This document shows, piece after piece, positions 1 to 7,770 of a DNA stretch of 10,210 nucleotides. The notes beneath the pieces were generated by a model that did no database searches, was not told where the DNA came from, and saw only the letters and a program-made list of their open reading frames with translations. Made by a program: the position numbers and the translations under genes. The first letter of the stretch is position 1, and each line of letters begins with the position of its first letter. Source of the stretch: an uncultured Candidatus Saccharibacteria bacterium (GTDB lineage: Bacteria > Patescibacteriota > Saccharimonadia > Saccharimonadales > Saccharimonadaceae); the NCBI GenBank assembly GCA_934717805.1, contig CAKUZG010000019.1, positions 1 through 10,210 on the forward strand, in the 5' to 3' direction.

Positions 1-681
1 AAAAAATTTCAATTTTTTAAAAATTTTAATAAATTTCTTTAAAATTTGGTAAATGTTTTATAAATTTTGGTGGTTTTGGGGTTGGGTTTGTGGGTGCGTA
101 GTGAGAATAAAGGGCGTGGCGTTTGGTTTTGGGTGCGCGCAAGGCGATTAGGGCAGGGCGATTTGGCGCGTAGCGCGCACACAGGGCGCGTGGCTAAGAT
201 TTGGCGGGCGGGATTTTGGAGCGGGTTAAAAAATGTGATGGGTTTTATAATGGCGTAGCGCAAATGGCTAGCGGAGTAGGCGGGTAAATGCGAACGGGTG
301 CGAGCGGTAGGTGGTTTGGGCGCGTGGCTGAGAATTTGGTGTGGATTAAAAATCAACTTTTAAAATTTTGGCGGTTTGGTGGATAAAAATTTGCGTGGCG
401 CGTGGTTAAAATTTGGCGGATTTATGAATGAAATTTTAAAATTTCATTTGGCTAAGAGATTGGTGCGAAATTTTAATGGCGTGGCGGTTTGATTGACGGG
501 CGCGTGCGCGTGGCTAAGAGCTAAGCGGGCGGGATTTTTGCTGGTGGATTAAAAATAACTTTTAAAATTTAGGCGGTTTGTTTTTTTTTTTTTGTAACGG
601 TGTGACAAATTTGGGTTTTTGGCGTGTTGAATTGGATTAAAATTTTAAAATTTGTATTGTTTTGTTATTGGAAATTTGGTG
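1..681. other. Mirror copy: non-coding mosaic region
   Basis: Reverse complement of 9530-10210. GC-rich words appear here as GGCGCGTGG and GCGGGCGGGATTTT, with G far above C on the plus strand. No credible gene is seen. Confidence 0.55.
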
Positions 682-783
682 TGGCGTTTAATAAGATGGC
701 TATAAAAAAGATGCTTAAAACAAGTTTAGCGCTTGTAAATAATACACAGCAAGATTACGCAAAATAAAATGATTAAAAACTGA

Positions 784-805
784 TTGGCTTATGAATATGA
801 GCCAA
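784..805. repeat. Mirror copy: small inverted repeat TTGGCT...AGCCAA
   Basis: Reverse complement of 9406-9427. Confidence 0.35.
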
Positions 806-841
806 AGGCAAAATAAAATAGCAAAATGGCATAAAATAAAA

Positions 842-860
842 TGGTTGCAGGGGCAGGACC
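842..860 (-). other. Mirror copy: tRNA 3'-tail-like putative attachment site
   Basis: The plus strand reads TGGTTGCAGGGGCAGGACC, the reverse complement of 9351-9369. No other part of a tRNA follows, so it is a fragment. Confidence 0.5.
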
Positions 861-907
861 TATTAAAATATATCTAAAAGATTAAATATATATTTTTAAT
901 TTTTTTC

Positions 908-928
908 AAGGATACTTTTAAGGATACT
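908..928 (-). repeat. Mirror copy: two AGTATCCTT direct repeats
   Basis: Seen on the plus strand as AAGGATACT twice with a 12-bp period; reverse complement of 9283-9303. Confidence 0.5.
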
Positions 929-966
929 AATTTAAATAAAAAAATGTTCTTGGAATTTTAGTAAGA

Positions 967-1111
967 TTAAAAATCAATTTGCCATTTAACGCATTTTAAG
1001 GGGTCTATTATGCTTAAAAAATAAAAATTGATACCGAGAGATGGCACTAAAAGCTTTTTAAGCTCTCAGGCTTTTAAAATACCAAGAATAAGATTTTTTC
1101 TTTTTTGGTGT
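967..1111 (-). repeat. Mirror copy: long direct repeat, copy B
   Basis: Reverse complement of 9100-9244; conserved core at 967-1013. Confidence 0.8.
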
Positions 1112-1212
1112 AATGAAAATTTTGAGATAAAACGAAAAGCTTGATAAGAGACTTTAAATATTTATTTTATCGTATTTTAAAGCATTTAACTTTTTAATTT
1201 TTTAAGAATTTC

Positions 1213-1241
1213 TGTATGCCGCGCGCGGATACAATATAGCA
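1213..1241 (-). promoter_or_regulatory. Mirror copy: promoter-like box with GC-rich dyad
   Basis: Reverse complement of 8970-8998; the CCGCGCGCGG island is at 1219-1228. Confidence 0.4.
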
Positions 1242-1259
1242 AAAATTATTTTCTTTTTT

Positions 1260-1270
1260 GGGCTTCGCCC
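1260..1270. repeat. Mirror copy: GC hairpin GGGC-TTC-GCCC
   Basis: Reverse complement of 8941-8951. Here T's precede the hairpin, which is the wrong side for plus-strand termination. Confidence 0.45.
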
Positions 1271-1272
1271 TA

Positions 1273-1457
1273 TACACCAAAAAAAGAAAAGATTAGTATT
1301 TTTCTTAAACTTAAAAATCAATTTGTCATTTAACGCATTTTAAGGGGTCTATTATGCATAGAAAATAAAAAGTAATACTGAGATAGCACTAAAAGCCCTT
1401 TAAGCTCTCAGGACTCTTTAAAGTAGCAAGAATAAGATTTTTTCTTTTTTTGGTGTA
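1273..1457. repeat. Mirror copy: 185-bp segment with 18-bp inverted ends
   Basis: Reverse complement of 8754-8938, with ends TACACCAAAAAAAGAAAA at 1273-1290 and its complement at 1440-1457. Confidence 0.4.
1311..1456 (-). repeat. Mirror copy: long direct repeat, copy A
   Basis: Reverse complement of 8755-8900; conserved core at 1311-1357. Confidence 0.8.
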
Positions 1458-1459
1458 AA

Positions 1460-1473
1460 GGGGGTTTGCCCCC
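1460..1473. repeat. Mirror copy: GC hairpin GGGGG-TTTG-CCCCC
   Basis: Reverse complement of 8738-8751, directly beside the outer end of the 185-bp segment. Confidence 0.5.
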
Positions 1474-1475
1474 AA

Positions 1476-1507
1476 GTAAAATAAAATTACAAGCACAAAG
1501 TGCTTGT
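1476..1507 (-). terminator. Mirror copy: intrinsic terminator
   Basis: Minus-strand 8-bp stem ACAAGCAC/GTGCTTGT followed by a T-rich run; reverse complement of 8704-8735. Confidence 0.7.
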
Positions 1508-1647
1508 TTTACCGATATTCTAAAAGAAATAAAATTAAAATTTTAAATATTTAAGGCTGTGCGACATTTTATTTTTATGAGTTAAATTAACAACGCTCAC
1601 ACAGCCAAGCTGATGATATCGGCGTTGTTTAATCGCTATCGGCTTCA
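1476..1647 (-). ncRNA. Mirror copy: candidate structured RNA
   Basis: Reverse complement of 8564-8735 with the same two interleaved stems. Pairing arms lie at 1622-1629 with 1589-1596 and at 1597-1606 with 1555-1564. Confidence 0.55.
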
Positions 1648-1653
1648 ATGGAT

Positions 1654-1662
1654 ATTATAGCA
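1654..1662 (-). promoter_or_regulatory. Mirror copy: extended -10 promoter of the structured RNA
   Basis: Minus-strand TGCTATAAT, reverse complement of 8549-8557. Confidence 0.7.
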
Positions 1663-1671
1663 TATTTGCTT

Positions 1672-1953
1672 TTAGCCTTGAGTTTTTTTTTTTTCAAAAT
1701 TCTCAAAATCAATTATAGAGCGATACATAAAAATTCTTGCATCATCTAAAAAAATTTTATAATCAACAATATCCCTACGCTCTCCACCACTTGTTATGTG
1801 GCTACATAACTCATCAAGAGCGTCTGCTCTTTGTTCCAACATTTTAGCAAGAGAAATATTATTATAGCCACGCCATTGTTTAGCTATATTCTTAAGCTGG
1901 TTTTTAATATGATTTAGTTCACAAAAGAATAGCTTTTGTTCTTCGGTCATCAT
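1672..1953 (-). CDS. Mirror copy: hypothetical 93-aa helical protein
   Basis: Same product as 8258-8539. The homopolymer near the C-terminus appears here as T12 (1683-1694). Confidence 0.6.
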   Translation of the reverse strand: MMTEEQKLFFCELNHIKNQLKNIAKQWRGYNNISLAKMLEQRADALDELCSHITSGGERRDIVDYKIFLDDARIFMYRSIIDFENFEKKKTQG

Positions 1954-1981
1954 TATTCTGCCTAATATTATGTTAGATTTT

Positions 1982-2095
1982 TTATGCTTTTTTTATAAAA
2001 AGCTCTTGCTTTTTAGCTAAATTTTTAGTATAATTCCGCTTGATTTCGGAGGGGATACCATTTATACTCAAAACCTCTGTCTTTATAGTTATCAT
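1982..2095 (-). CDS. Mirror copy: hypothetical 37-aa small protein
   Basis: Reverse complement of 8116-8229; same basic 37-residue product and weak ribosome-binding site. Confidence 0.4.
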   Translation of the reverse strand: MITIKTEVLSINGIPSEIKRNYTKNLAKKQELFIKKA

Positions 2096-2113
2096 TTTTC
2101 ATATCTTTATTTT

Positions 2114-2441
2114 TTAATTTTTCACAAAAACAACATTTTCAGAGCCAATCTCATCTAGCGCTTTAATTATAGCATTTATTGCCTTTTCTTTTAGGTTTGG
2201 ATTTATTTCTATACTAAGCTCCAATGTGCTAAAATATGTCTGCCAAAACTTTCACAATCACTTTTTTCAGCAAAAAATCAATCATTTTTTTAGCGTAATC
2301 TACATTTTTGCCTTGTATTTGATGATTGCCATTTTGATATATTGTAATAACTGCTCCATCTGATTTTGCTATATAGTTATTCCCACGCTTCTCAAACTCA
2401 AATGGCTTTGAAAATAACTCCAGTTTATCATTTTGGCTCAT
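2114..2441 (-). pseudogene. Mirror copy: small third operon gene with two apparent deletions
   Basis: Reverse complement of 7770-8097. The minus-strand frame stops at 2229 after 70 residues and resumes in other frames at the same two T-runs (2272-2277 and 2231-2234). Repaired length is about 109 aa. Confidence 0.6.
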
Positions 2442-3190
2442 TATCTTTCTCTTTTGGTCTCTTTATTTTGTATTTGTTTGTCTTTTATACTCAGATTTTT
2501 GATGAATTCTTTTTGCTTTTCTATTCTCTTATCATTCAAAGTATCTTCAATTCTAGCTTGAAAATTTTGAACGAAATTATTTAAATCTATATTCTCATTG
2601 CTTATTAGTTTGTGTATCTTAACTTCATCGGCTAAAAGAATATTTAGCTCATCAGTTCCGCAATATGCTATCCTTTCATTGATTTGCCATAATTGTCTGT
2701 GATCGAAATACTCAGGATATTTGTTCAATAAAAAGTTTAAATCATACAAATCCCTTACTTTATCTCTACCATTAAATGCTGCTATTTTCATATCTATTAG
2801 CTCTGAAATATTGTAAACATTAATTCCATCTATATTCGTGTATGTCAAAGAACCTTGCTGTAAAAAGATTTTGTTTCTATTACTCACTTCTATTTTTAGC
2901 GGATAATTTCCTAAATGTGATTGTCCGCCATAATCTAGCATAGCTCTAAAAACAGTATCAGTATCTTTTTTAATAGTTATGTTGCAGTCTCTAAAGTTTT
3001 TATTAGATTTTAATAGTTTAGTTATATCCATATTATTATTTTTGGCATCCAAATCAATATCCTCTGAATATCTATTCAAGCCATAATATAAGGATAAAGC
3101 AGTCCCACCTTTTAGCACAAAATTATCATTTAGTGCCTGCAAAACCTTTTTGATTATGCCTATTCTATCTTTTTGATAATTTTCATACAT
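2441..3190 (-). CDS. abiEii: Mirror copy: AbiEii/AbiGii-family nucleotidyltransferase toxin
   Basis: Same 249-aa product as 7021-7770, with intact KGGT, EDIDLD and RDKVRDLYDL motifs. Stop and next start share a base at 2441. Confidence 0.9.
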   Translation of the reverse strand: MYENYQKDRIGIIKKVLQALNDNFVLKGGTALSLYYGLNRYSEDIDLDAKNNNMDITKLLKSNKNFRDCNITIKKDTDTVFRAMLDYGGQSHLGNYPLKIEVSNRNKIFLQQGSLTYTNIDGINVYNISELIDMKIAAFNGRDKVRDLYDLNFLLNKYPEYFDHRQLWQINERIAYCGTDELNILLADEVKIHKLISNENIDLNNFVQNFQARIEDTLNDKRIEKQKEFIKNLSIKDKQIQNKETKRER

Positions 3191-3578
3191 TTTTATTTTC
3201 CTTGTCTAAAAAATAGTATTTAGTCAATTCGTATTTTAAAAAGTTTTTAATATTATCTAATGTGTTATACTTTTTTAAAATCTCATAAAGTTCTTTTGTT
3301 TCATCGTCATCCAAATAATCACATACACAATTTTTTAGCTCTTTTATCTCATTTTTTAGCACCAAATCAGCAATAGCTCTTGGGTAGTTAGCCACATAGT
3401 CTTTTTTGCCAATAAACGATATAAAACGCTCGCTTATCCCCCAGTCGCCTAAATCTTTGTTGAAAGTATATTTTTGTGGTTTACAACCCCAATAAGATAG
3501 TGGGTGCCAATCAGCAATAGCACCACTTTCTTTTGCTAAATTTAAAGCTTCCCAGCCCGAATAATACTCTTTTATCAT
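3183..3578 (-). CDS. Mirror copy: putative antitoxin partner of AbiEii
   Basis: Same 131-aa product as 6633-7028, overlapping the minus-strand toxin gene by 8 bp. The antitoxin role is inferred only from gene order. Confidence 0.7.
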   Translation of the reverse strand: MIKEYYSGWEALNLAKESGAIADWHPLSYWGCKPQKYTFNKDLGDWGISERFISFIGKKDYVANYPRAIADLVLKNEIKELKNCVCDYLDDDETKELYEILKKYNTLDNIKNFLKYELTKYYFLDKENKNV

Positions 3579-3612
3579 TGTTTTACCATCATTTTGCTTT
3601 TAAGTTACAGAA

Positions 3613-3621
3613 ATTATAACA
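3613..3621 (-). promoter_or_regulatory. Mirror copy: extended -10 promoter of the toxin-antitoxin operon
   Basis: Minus-strand TGTTATAAT, reverse complement of 6590-6598, upstream of the minus-strand putative antitoxin gene. Confidence 0.7.
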
Positions 3622-3630
3622 AATTTTTAT

Positions 3631-4656
3631 CTATCTTTCTCTTTCAGACTCTTTGTTTCCTTCTAACTTCTTAGAAAAACTCACAGCTCTTATTTTGTTT
3701 TTTAAAGTGCCATATTTGATTTTTATATCGTTAAAATCGCTTAGTTTTTGTTCTACATCATCTTTATTTAATGCTGGACTAAAAACTTTTACCACTGGAA
3801 TTTTTTCCTTTACTTCAAGAGCTTTATTTAACCCAACATTGATATTTTTGGCTATATCGTTATCAGCATAAATACTTATAGGCTTGTCAGGATAAAGATT
3901 GTGTATTTTTTCTGCCACAAAGAGTAAATTACCAGCATCAACTGCCATTATCGTGGCTTTTTTTAGCTCATTTTCTAGAGTTTTAGCAGTAGCATAGCCC
4001 TCGCAGATAATAAACTCATCTTGCTCATCTAAGGGCTTGCTTGTGTAAAAACAGCCTTTTTTCTTTGCTGGGAATTCTAGATTTTGCCCTTTTTCTTCGG
4101 TCGTGCGAATTGCTCCGATAAACTTATTGCCTTGTTGTGTTATTCTTTGAACACTCCAAAGCTTACCATTTTCATCTTGCAATGGTATAAGCAAATTGCC
4201 ATTTTTATCAAGTTTTATATCCTGCCCTGCATCTATCTCTTTTTTGGTTAAGTAAGAATGATTTTCTGCTTGTTTTGCTGCCTGATATTCTGCAAAGAGC
4301 CTATCTGCTGTCTGCAGATATTTAAGCTCTAGCTCTAGCTCTCTTGCCAATATTTTTTGCTTATTTTCCTCAATTTGTTTTTTGTATACTGCTTTATAAT
4401 CAGTATCGTATTTCACTTTACCATCATATTTCCACTTAATACCACCCTCGCCACTTTTAAAATTTTGAATATAGCCAGCAGGATGTCCATCTAAATGTAA
4501 AGCATAAGCTTCGCTAGTTTTGCTGCCAAGATCACCAGCAACTCTTAATCTATGAATTTTACCATCGGCTATTATATTTTTATCTATAATAAACCCTTGC
4601 TCTCTTAATGAATTTTCAAATTGAGCTAATACTGCTTCTGTGTCAAAATTACTCAT
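3631..4656 (-). CDS. Mirror copy: Toprim-domain primase-like protein
   Basis: Encodes the same 341 residues as 5555-6580, with E219 in ICEG and D265/D267 in ADND. The gene points away from the palindrome axis, so the two primase copies are divergent. The ribosome-binding site AGAGG is at 4666-4670 on the minus strand. Confidence 0.85.
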   Translation of the reverse strand: MSNFDTEAVLAQFENSLREQGFIIDKNIIADGKIHRLRVAGDLGSKTSEAYALHLDGHPAGYIQNFKSGEGGIKWKYDGKVKYDTDYKAVYKKQIEENKQKILARELELELKYLQTADRLFAEYQAAKQAENHSYLTKKEIDAGQDIKLDKNGNLLIPLQDENGKLWSVQRITQQGNKFIGAIRTTEEKGQNLEFPAKKKGCFYTSKPLDEQDEFIICEGYATAKTLENELKKATIMAVDAGNLLFVAEKIHNLYPDKPISIYADNDIAKNINVGLNKALEVKEKIPVVKVFSPALNKDDVEQKLSDFNDIKIKYGTLKNKIRAVSFSKKLEGNKESERER

Positions 4657-5038
4657 ATATTTTGACCTCTATCTGTTGGCTGATTGCTTCTGCTTTGCTC
4701 TTTAGTTTTAGCCGTTTTTGCTAGATTGTTTTTTTTTTTTTTATATTTTCCAAAGCAAGCTCTTGCATTTGGGTTTGCTTTTTCACATAGCCCAAATATT
4801 CAGGAATACTAATTTTATATTTTTGTTCTAGTTTCTTTTCTGCTTCTATTTTTTGAGCTTCATTTTTGTTTTCAGCAAAAGTAGTTTGTATTTTTTCATA
4901 ATCTCTTCCATAAGCCTGAAATGCAACACTATCCTCTCTAAATTTCTTTACATAATCAGGCTCATTTTTATCATTATAAATTGTAGTTTTGGTTTCAGCT
5001 TTCTCATCAGAAACTTCACTATTCTTTTTTAGAGTTTC
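4653..5038 (-). pseudogene. Mirror copy: 3' part of the charged, frameshifted gene
   Basis: Exact reverse complement of 5173-5558, including the homopolymer (here T14, 4729-4742) that breaks the frame and the inferred stop overlapping the Toprim start. The identical lesion in both arms argues that they derive from one sequence and are not two independently evolving copies. Confidence 0.6.
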
Positions 5039-5172
5039 TTACTCTATTATAACTTCTTTTGCTCATTGATTAAATGCAGGAAAGGGCAAAAAGTGCCTAA
5101 CATATATATGTTAGGCACTTTTTGCCCTTTCCTGCATTTAATCAATGAGCAAAAGAAGTTATAATAGAGTAA

Positions 5173-5558
5173 GAAACTCTAAAAAAGAATAGTGAAGTTT
5201 CTGATGAGAAAGCTGAAACCAAAACTACAATTTATAATGATAAAAATGAGCCTGATTATGTAAAGAAATTTAGAGAGGATAGTGTTGCATTTCAGGCTTA
5301 TGGAAGAGATTATGAAAAAATACAAACTACTTTTGCTGAAAACAAAAATGAAGCTCAAAAAATAGAAGCAGAAAAGAAACTAGAACAAAAATATAAAATT
5401 AGTATTCCTGAATATTTGGGCTATGTGAAAAAGCAAACCCAAATGCAAGAGCTTGCTTTGGAAAATATAAAAAAAAAAAAAACAATCTAGCAAAAACGGC
5501 TAAAACTAAAGAGCAAAGCAGAAGCAATCAGCCAACAGATAGAGGTCAAAATATATGA
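5173..5558 (+). pseudogene. 3' part of a charged, possibly mobilisation-related gene, frameshifted at an A14 tract
   Basis: An open frame runs from just after a TAA (5170-5172) to a TAG at 5488-5490, with no usable start codon near its beginning. The product is very rich in Lys, Glu and Gln and is probably helical or coiled-coil, with a segment reading KISIPEYLGYVKKQTQMQEL near its end. The tract A14 (5469-5482) precedes the stop. One extra A would extend the frame through NNLAKTAKTKEQSRSN to a TGA at 5556-5558, giving an ATGA overlap with the Toprim gene, which is strong evidence that this is the true C-terminus. The N-terminus is unclear. ATG 5145 opens a basic peptide (MSKRSYNRVRNSKK) in another frame that would join by a one-base change in the A6 tract at 5181-5186. 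Alternatively the gene is cut by the palindrome axis. A C-terminal tail of a relaxase or accessory Mob protein is only a guess from its position before a primase-like gene. Confidence 0.6.
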
Positions 5559-6580
5559 GTAATTTTGACACAGAAGCAGTATTAGCTCAATTTGAAAATT
5601 CATTAAGAGAGCAAGGGTTTATTATAGATAAAAATATAATAGCCGATGGTAAAATTCATAGATTAAGAGTTGCTGGTGATCTTGGCAGCAAAACTAGCGA
5701 AGCTTATGCTTTACATTTAGATGGACATCCTGCTGGCTATATTCAAAATTTTAAAAGTGGCGAGGGTGGTATTAAGTGGAAATATGATGGTAAAGTGAAA
5801 TACGATACTGATTATAAAGCAGTATACAAAAAACAAATTGAGGAAAATAAGCAAAAAATATTGGCAAGAGAGCTAGAGCTAGAGCTTAAATATCTGCAGA
5901 CAGCAGATAGGCTCTTTGCAGAATATCAGGCAGCAAAACAAGCAGAAAATCATTCTTACTTAACCAAAAAAGAGATAGATGCAGGGCAGGATATAAAACT
6001 TGATAAAAATGGCAATTTGCTTATACCATTGCAAGATGAAAATGGTAAGCTTTGGAGTGTTCAAAGAATAACACAACAAGGCAATAAGTTTATCGGAGCA
6101 ATTCGCACGACCGAAGAAAAAGGGCAAAATCTAGAATTCCCAGCAAAGAAAAAAGGCTGTTTTTACACAAGCAAGCCCTTAGATGAGCAAGATGAGTTTA
6201 TTATCTGCGAGGGCTATGCTACTGCTAAAACTCTAGAAAATGAGCTAAAAAAAGCCACGATAATGGCAGTTGATGCTGGTAATTTACTCTTTGTGGCAGA
6301 AAAAATACACAATCTTTATCCTGACAAGCCTATAAGTATTTATGCTGATAACGATATAGCCAAAAATATCAATGTTGGGTTAAATAAAGCTCTTGAAGTA
6401 AAGGAAAAAATTCCAGTGGTAAAAGTTTTTAGTCCAGCATTAAATAAAGATGATGTAGAACAAAAACTAAGCGATTTTAACGATATAAAAATCAAATATG
6501 GCACTTTAAAAAACAAAATAAGAGCTGTGAGTTTTTCTAAGAAGTTAGAAGGAAACAAAGAGTCTGAAAGAGAAAGATAG
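5555..6580 (+). CDS. Toprim-domain primase-like protein, plasmid/island type
   Basis: A 341-aa protein. Residues about 30-80 (DGKIHRLRVAGD, YALHLDGHPAGYIQ, GGIKWKYDG) resemble the N-terminal module of phage and plasmid Toprim primases. Residues 85-130 are a charged helical linker. A Toprim fold occupies about 212-300, with the catalytic Glu in IICEGYATA (E219) and the DxD-like pair in IYADND (D265, D267). The motif SDFNDI (306-311) is typical of the C-terminus of TraC/P4-type Toprim primases. Proteins of this class are thought to make primers on transferred single-stranded plasmid or phage DNA. I see no zinc-binding cysteines or helicase motifs, so it is a stand-alone Toprim protein. The start is supported by AGAGG at 5541-5545 and by the inferred ATGA overlap with the upstream gene, implying translational coupling. 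The frame is intact. Confidence 0.85.
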   Translation: MSNFDTEAVLAQFENSLREQGFIIDKNIIADGKIHRLRVAGDLGSKTSEAYALHLDGHPAGYIQNFKSGEGGIKWKYDGKVKYDTDYKAVYKKQIEENKQKILARELELELKYLQTADRLFAEYQAAKQAENHSYLTKKEIDAGQDIKLDKNGNLLIPLQDENGKLWSVQRITQQGNKFIGAIRTTEEKGQNLEFPAKKKGCFYTSKPLDEQDEFIICEGYATAKTLENELKKATIMAVDAGNLLFVAEKIHNLYPDKPISIYADNDIAKNINVGLNKALEVKEKIPVVKVFSPALNKDDVEQKLSDFNDIKIKYGTLKNKIRAVSFSKKLEGNKESERER

Positions 6581-6589
6581 ATAAAAATT

Positions 6590-6598
6590 TGTTATAAT
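6590..6598 (+). promoter_or_regulatory. Extended -10 promoter for the toxin-antitoxin operon
   Basis: TGTTATAAT is a perfect TGNTATAAT extended -10 box, 35 nt upstream of the 131-aa gene's ATG and just after the Toprim stop. There is no obvious -35 box, as is usual for the epsilonproteobacterial housekeeping sigma factor. Transcription would start near 6605, giving a leader of about 28 nt. This suggests that the antitoxin-toxin genes are expressed independently of the primase gene. Confidence 0.7.
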
Positions 6599-6632
6599 TT
6601 CTGTAACTTAAAAGCAAAATGATGGTAAAACA

Positions 6633-7028
6633 ATGATAAAAGAGTATTATTCGGGCTGGGAAGCTTTAAATTTAGCAAAAGAAAGTGGTGCTATTGCTGA
6701 TTGGCACCCACTATCTTATTGGGGTTGTAAACCACAAAAATATACTTTCAACAAAGATTTAGGCGACTGGGGGATAAGCGAGCGTTTTATATCGTTTATT
6801 GGCAAAAAAGACTATGTGGCTAACTACCCAAGAGCTATTGCTGATTTGGTGCTAAAAAATGAGATAAAAGAGCTAAAAAATTGTGTATGTGATTATTTGG
6901 ATGACGATGAAACAAAAGAACTTTATGAGATTTTAAAAAAGTATAACACATTAGATAATATTAAAAACTTTTTAAAATACGAATTGACTAAATACTATTT
7001 TTTAGACAAGGAAAATAAAAATGTATGA
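6633..7028 (+). CDS. Putative antitoxin partner of AbiEii (unrecognised 131-aa family)
   Basis: A 131-aa soluble, Trp/Tyr-rich protein (W9, W24, W30, W46) with a conserved-looking block ADWHPLSYWG at 22-31. An acidic, helical C-terminal half (CDYLDDDETKELYEILKKY) is followed by a Lys-rich tail. I do not recognise the family. It lacks the usual size and winged-helix look of classical AbiEi antitoxins (about 200 aa). Its place directly before, and 8 bp overlapping, an AbiEii toxin gene suggests it is the cognate antitoxin or a regulator of the toxin. The start at ATG 6633 has only a weak ribosome-binding site. A 5-codon mini-frame (6619-6636, MMVKQ) ends across it as ATGA, which could couple initiation. 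Function is inferred from position only. Confidence 0.7.
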   Translation: MIKEYYSGWEALNLAKESGAIADWHPLSYWGCKPQKYTFNKDLGDWGISERFISFIGKKDYVANYPRAIADLVLKNEIKELKNCVCDYLDDDETKELYEILKKYNTLDNIKNFLKYELTKYYFLDKENKNV

Positions 7029-7770
7029 AAATTATCAAAAAGATAGAATAGGCATAATCAAAAAGGTTTTGCAGGCACTAAATGATAATTTTGTGCTAAA
7101 AGGTGGGACTGCTTTATCCTTATATTATGGCTTGAATAGATATTCAGAGGATATTGATTTGGATGCCAAAAATAATAATATGGATATAACTAAACTATTA
7201 AAATCTAATAAAAACTTTAGAGACTGCAACATAACTATTAAAAAAGATACTGATACTGTTTTTAGAGCTATGCTAGATTATGGCGGACAATCACATTTAG
7301 GAAATTATCCGCTAAAAATAGAAGTGAGTAATAGAAACAAAATCTTTTTACAGCAAGGTTCTTTGACATACACGAATATAGATGGAATTAATGTTTACAA
7401 TATTTCAGAGCTAATAGATATGAAAATAGCAGCATTTAATGGTAGAGATAAAGTAAGGGATTTGTATGATTTAAACTTTTTATTGAACAAATATCCTGAG
7501 TATTTCGATCACAGACAATTATGGCAAATCAATGAAAGGATAGCATATTGCGGAACTGATGAGCTAAATATTCTTTTAGCCGATGAAGTTAAGATACACA
7601 AACTAATAAGCAATGAGAATATAGATTTAAATAATTTCGTTCAAAATTTTCAAGCTAGAATTGAAGATACTTTGAATGATAAGAGAATAGAAAAGCAAAA
7701 AGAATTCATCAAAAATCTGAGTATAAAAGACAAACAAATACAAAATAAAGAGACCAAAAGAGAAAGATAA
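7021..7770 (+). CDS. abiEii: AbiEii/AbiGii-family nucleotidyltransferase toxin
   Basis: A 249-aa protein with the hallmark layout of the AbiEii/AbiGii family (DUF1814). It has KGGTALSLYYG at 27-37, the metal-binding acidic motif RYSEDIDLD at 40-48 (D44, D46), a likely third carboxylate in LKIEVS (E101), and the C-terminal family motif K135...GRDKVRDLYDL (141-151). Known family members are toxins of type IV toxin-antitoxin or abortive-infection systems that transfer nucleotides, for example to tRNA acceptor ends; the substrate of this one cannot be read from sequence. All catalytic residues appear to be present. Residues about 220-249 form a Lys/Glu-rich tail ending KETKRER. The start ATG has a good ribosome-binding site (AAGGA about 9 nt upstream) and overlaps the putative antitoxin gene by 8 bp. 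The stop TAA shares one base with the next ATG (TAATG), so three genes look co-translated. Confidence 0.9.
   Translation: MYENYQKDRIGIIKKVLQALNDNFVLKGGTALSLYYGLNRYSEDIDLDAKNNNMDITKLLKSNKNFRDCNITIKKDTDTVFRAMLDYGGQSHLGNYPLKIEVSNRNKIFLQQGSLTYTNIDGINVYNISELIDMKIAAFNGRDKVRDLYDLNFLLNKYPEYFDHRQLWQINERIAYCGTDELNILLADEVKIHKLISNENIDLNNFVQNFQARIEDTLNDKRIEKQKEFIKNLSIKDKQIQNKETKRER

Noticed and set aside
5095..5116. Hairpin telomere of a linear plasmid at the axis
   Set aside because: Cannot be excluded, but no telomere resolvase or replication gene is present, and the tRNA-tail boundary points to a chromosomal element. A fold-back artefact explains the symmetry more simply.
6340..6558. 72-codon frame antisense to the Toprim gene (and its mirror 3653-3871)
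   Set aside because: Shadow of the catalytic part of the Toprim gene, with no independent signals.
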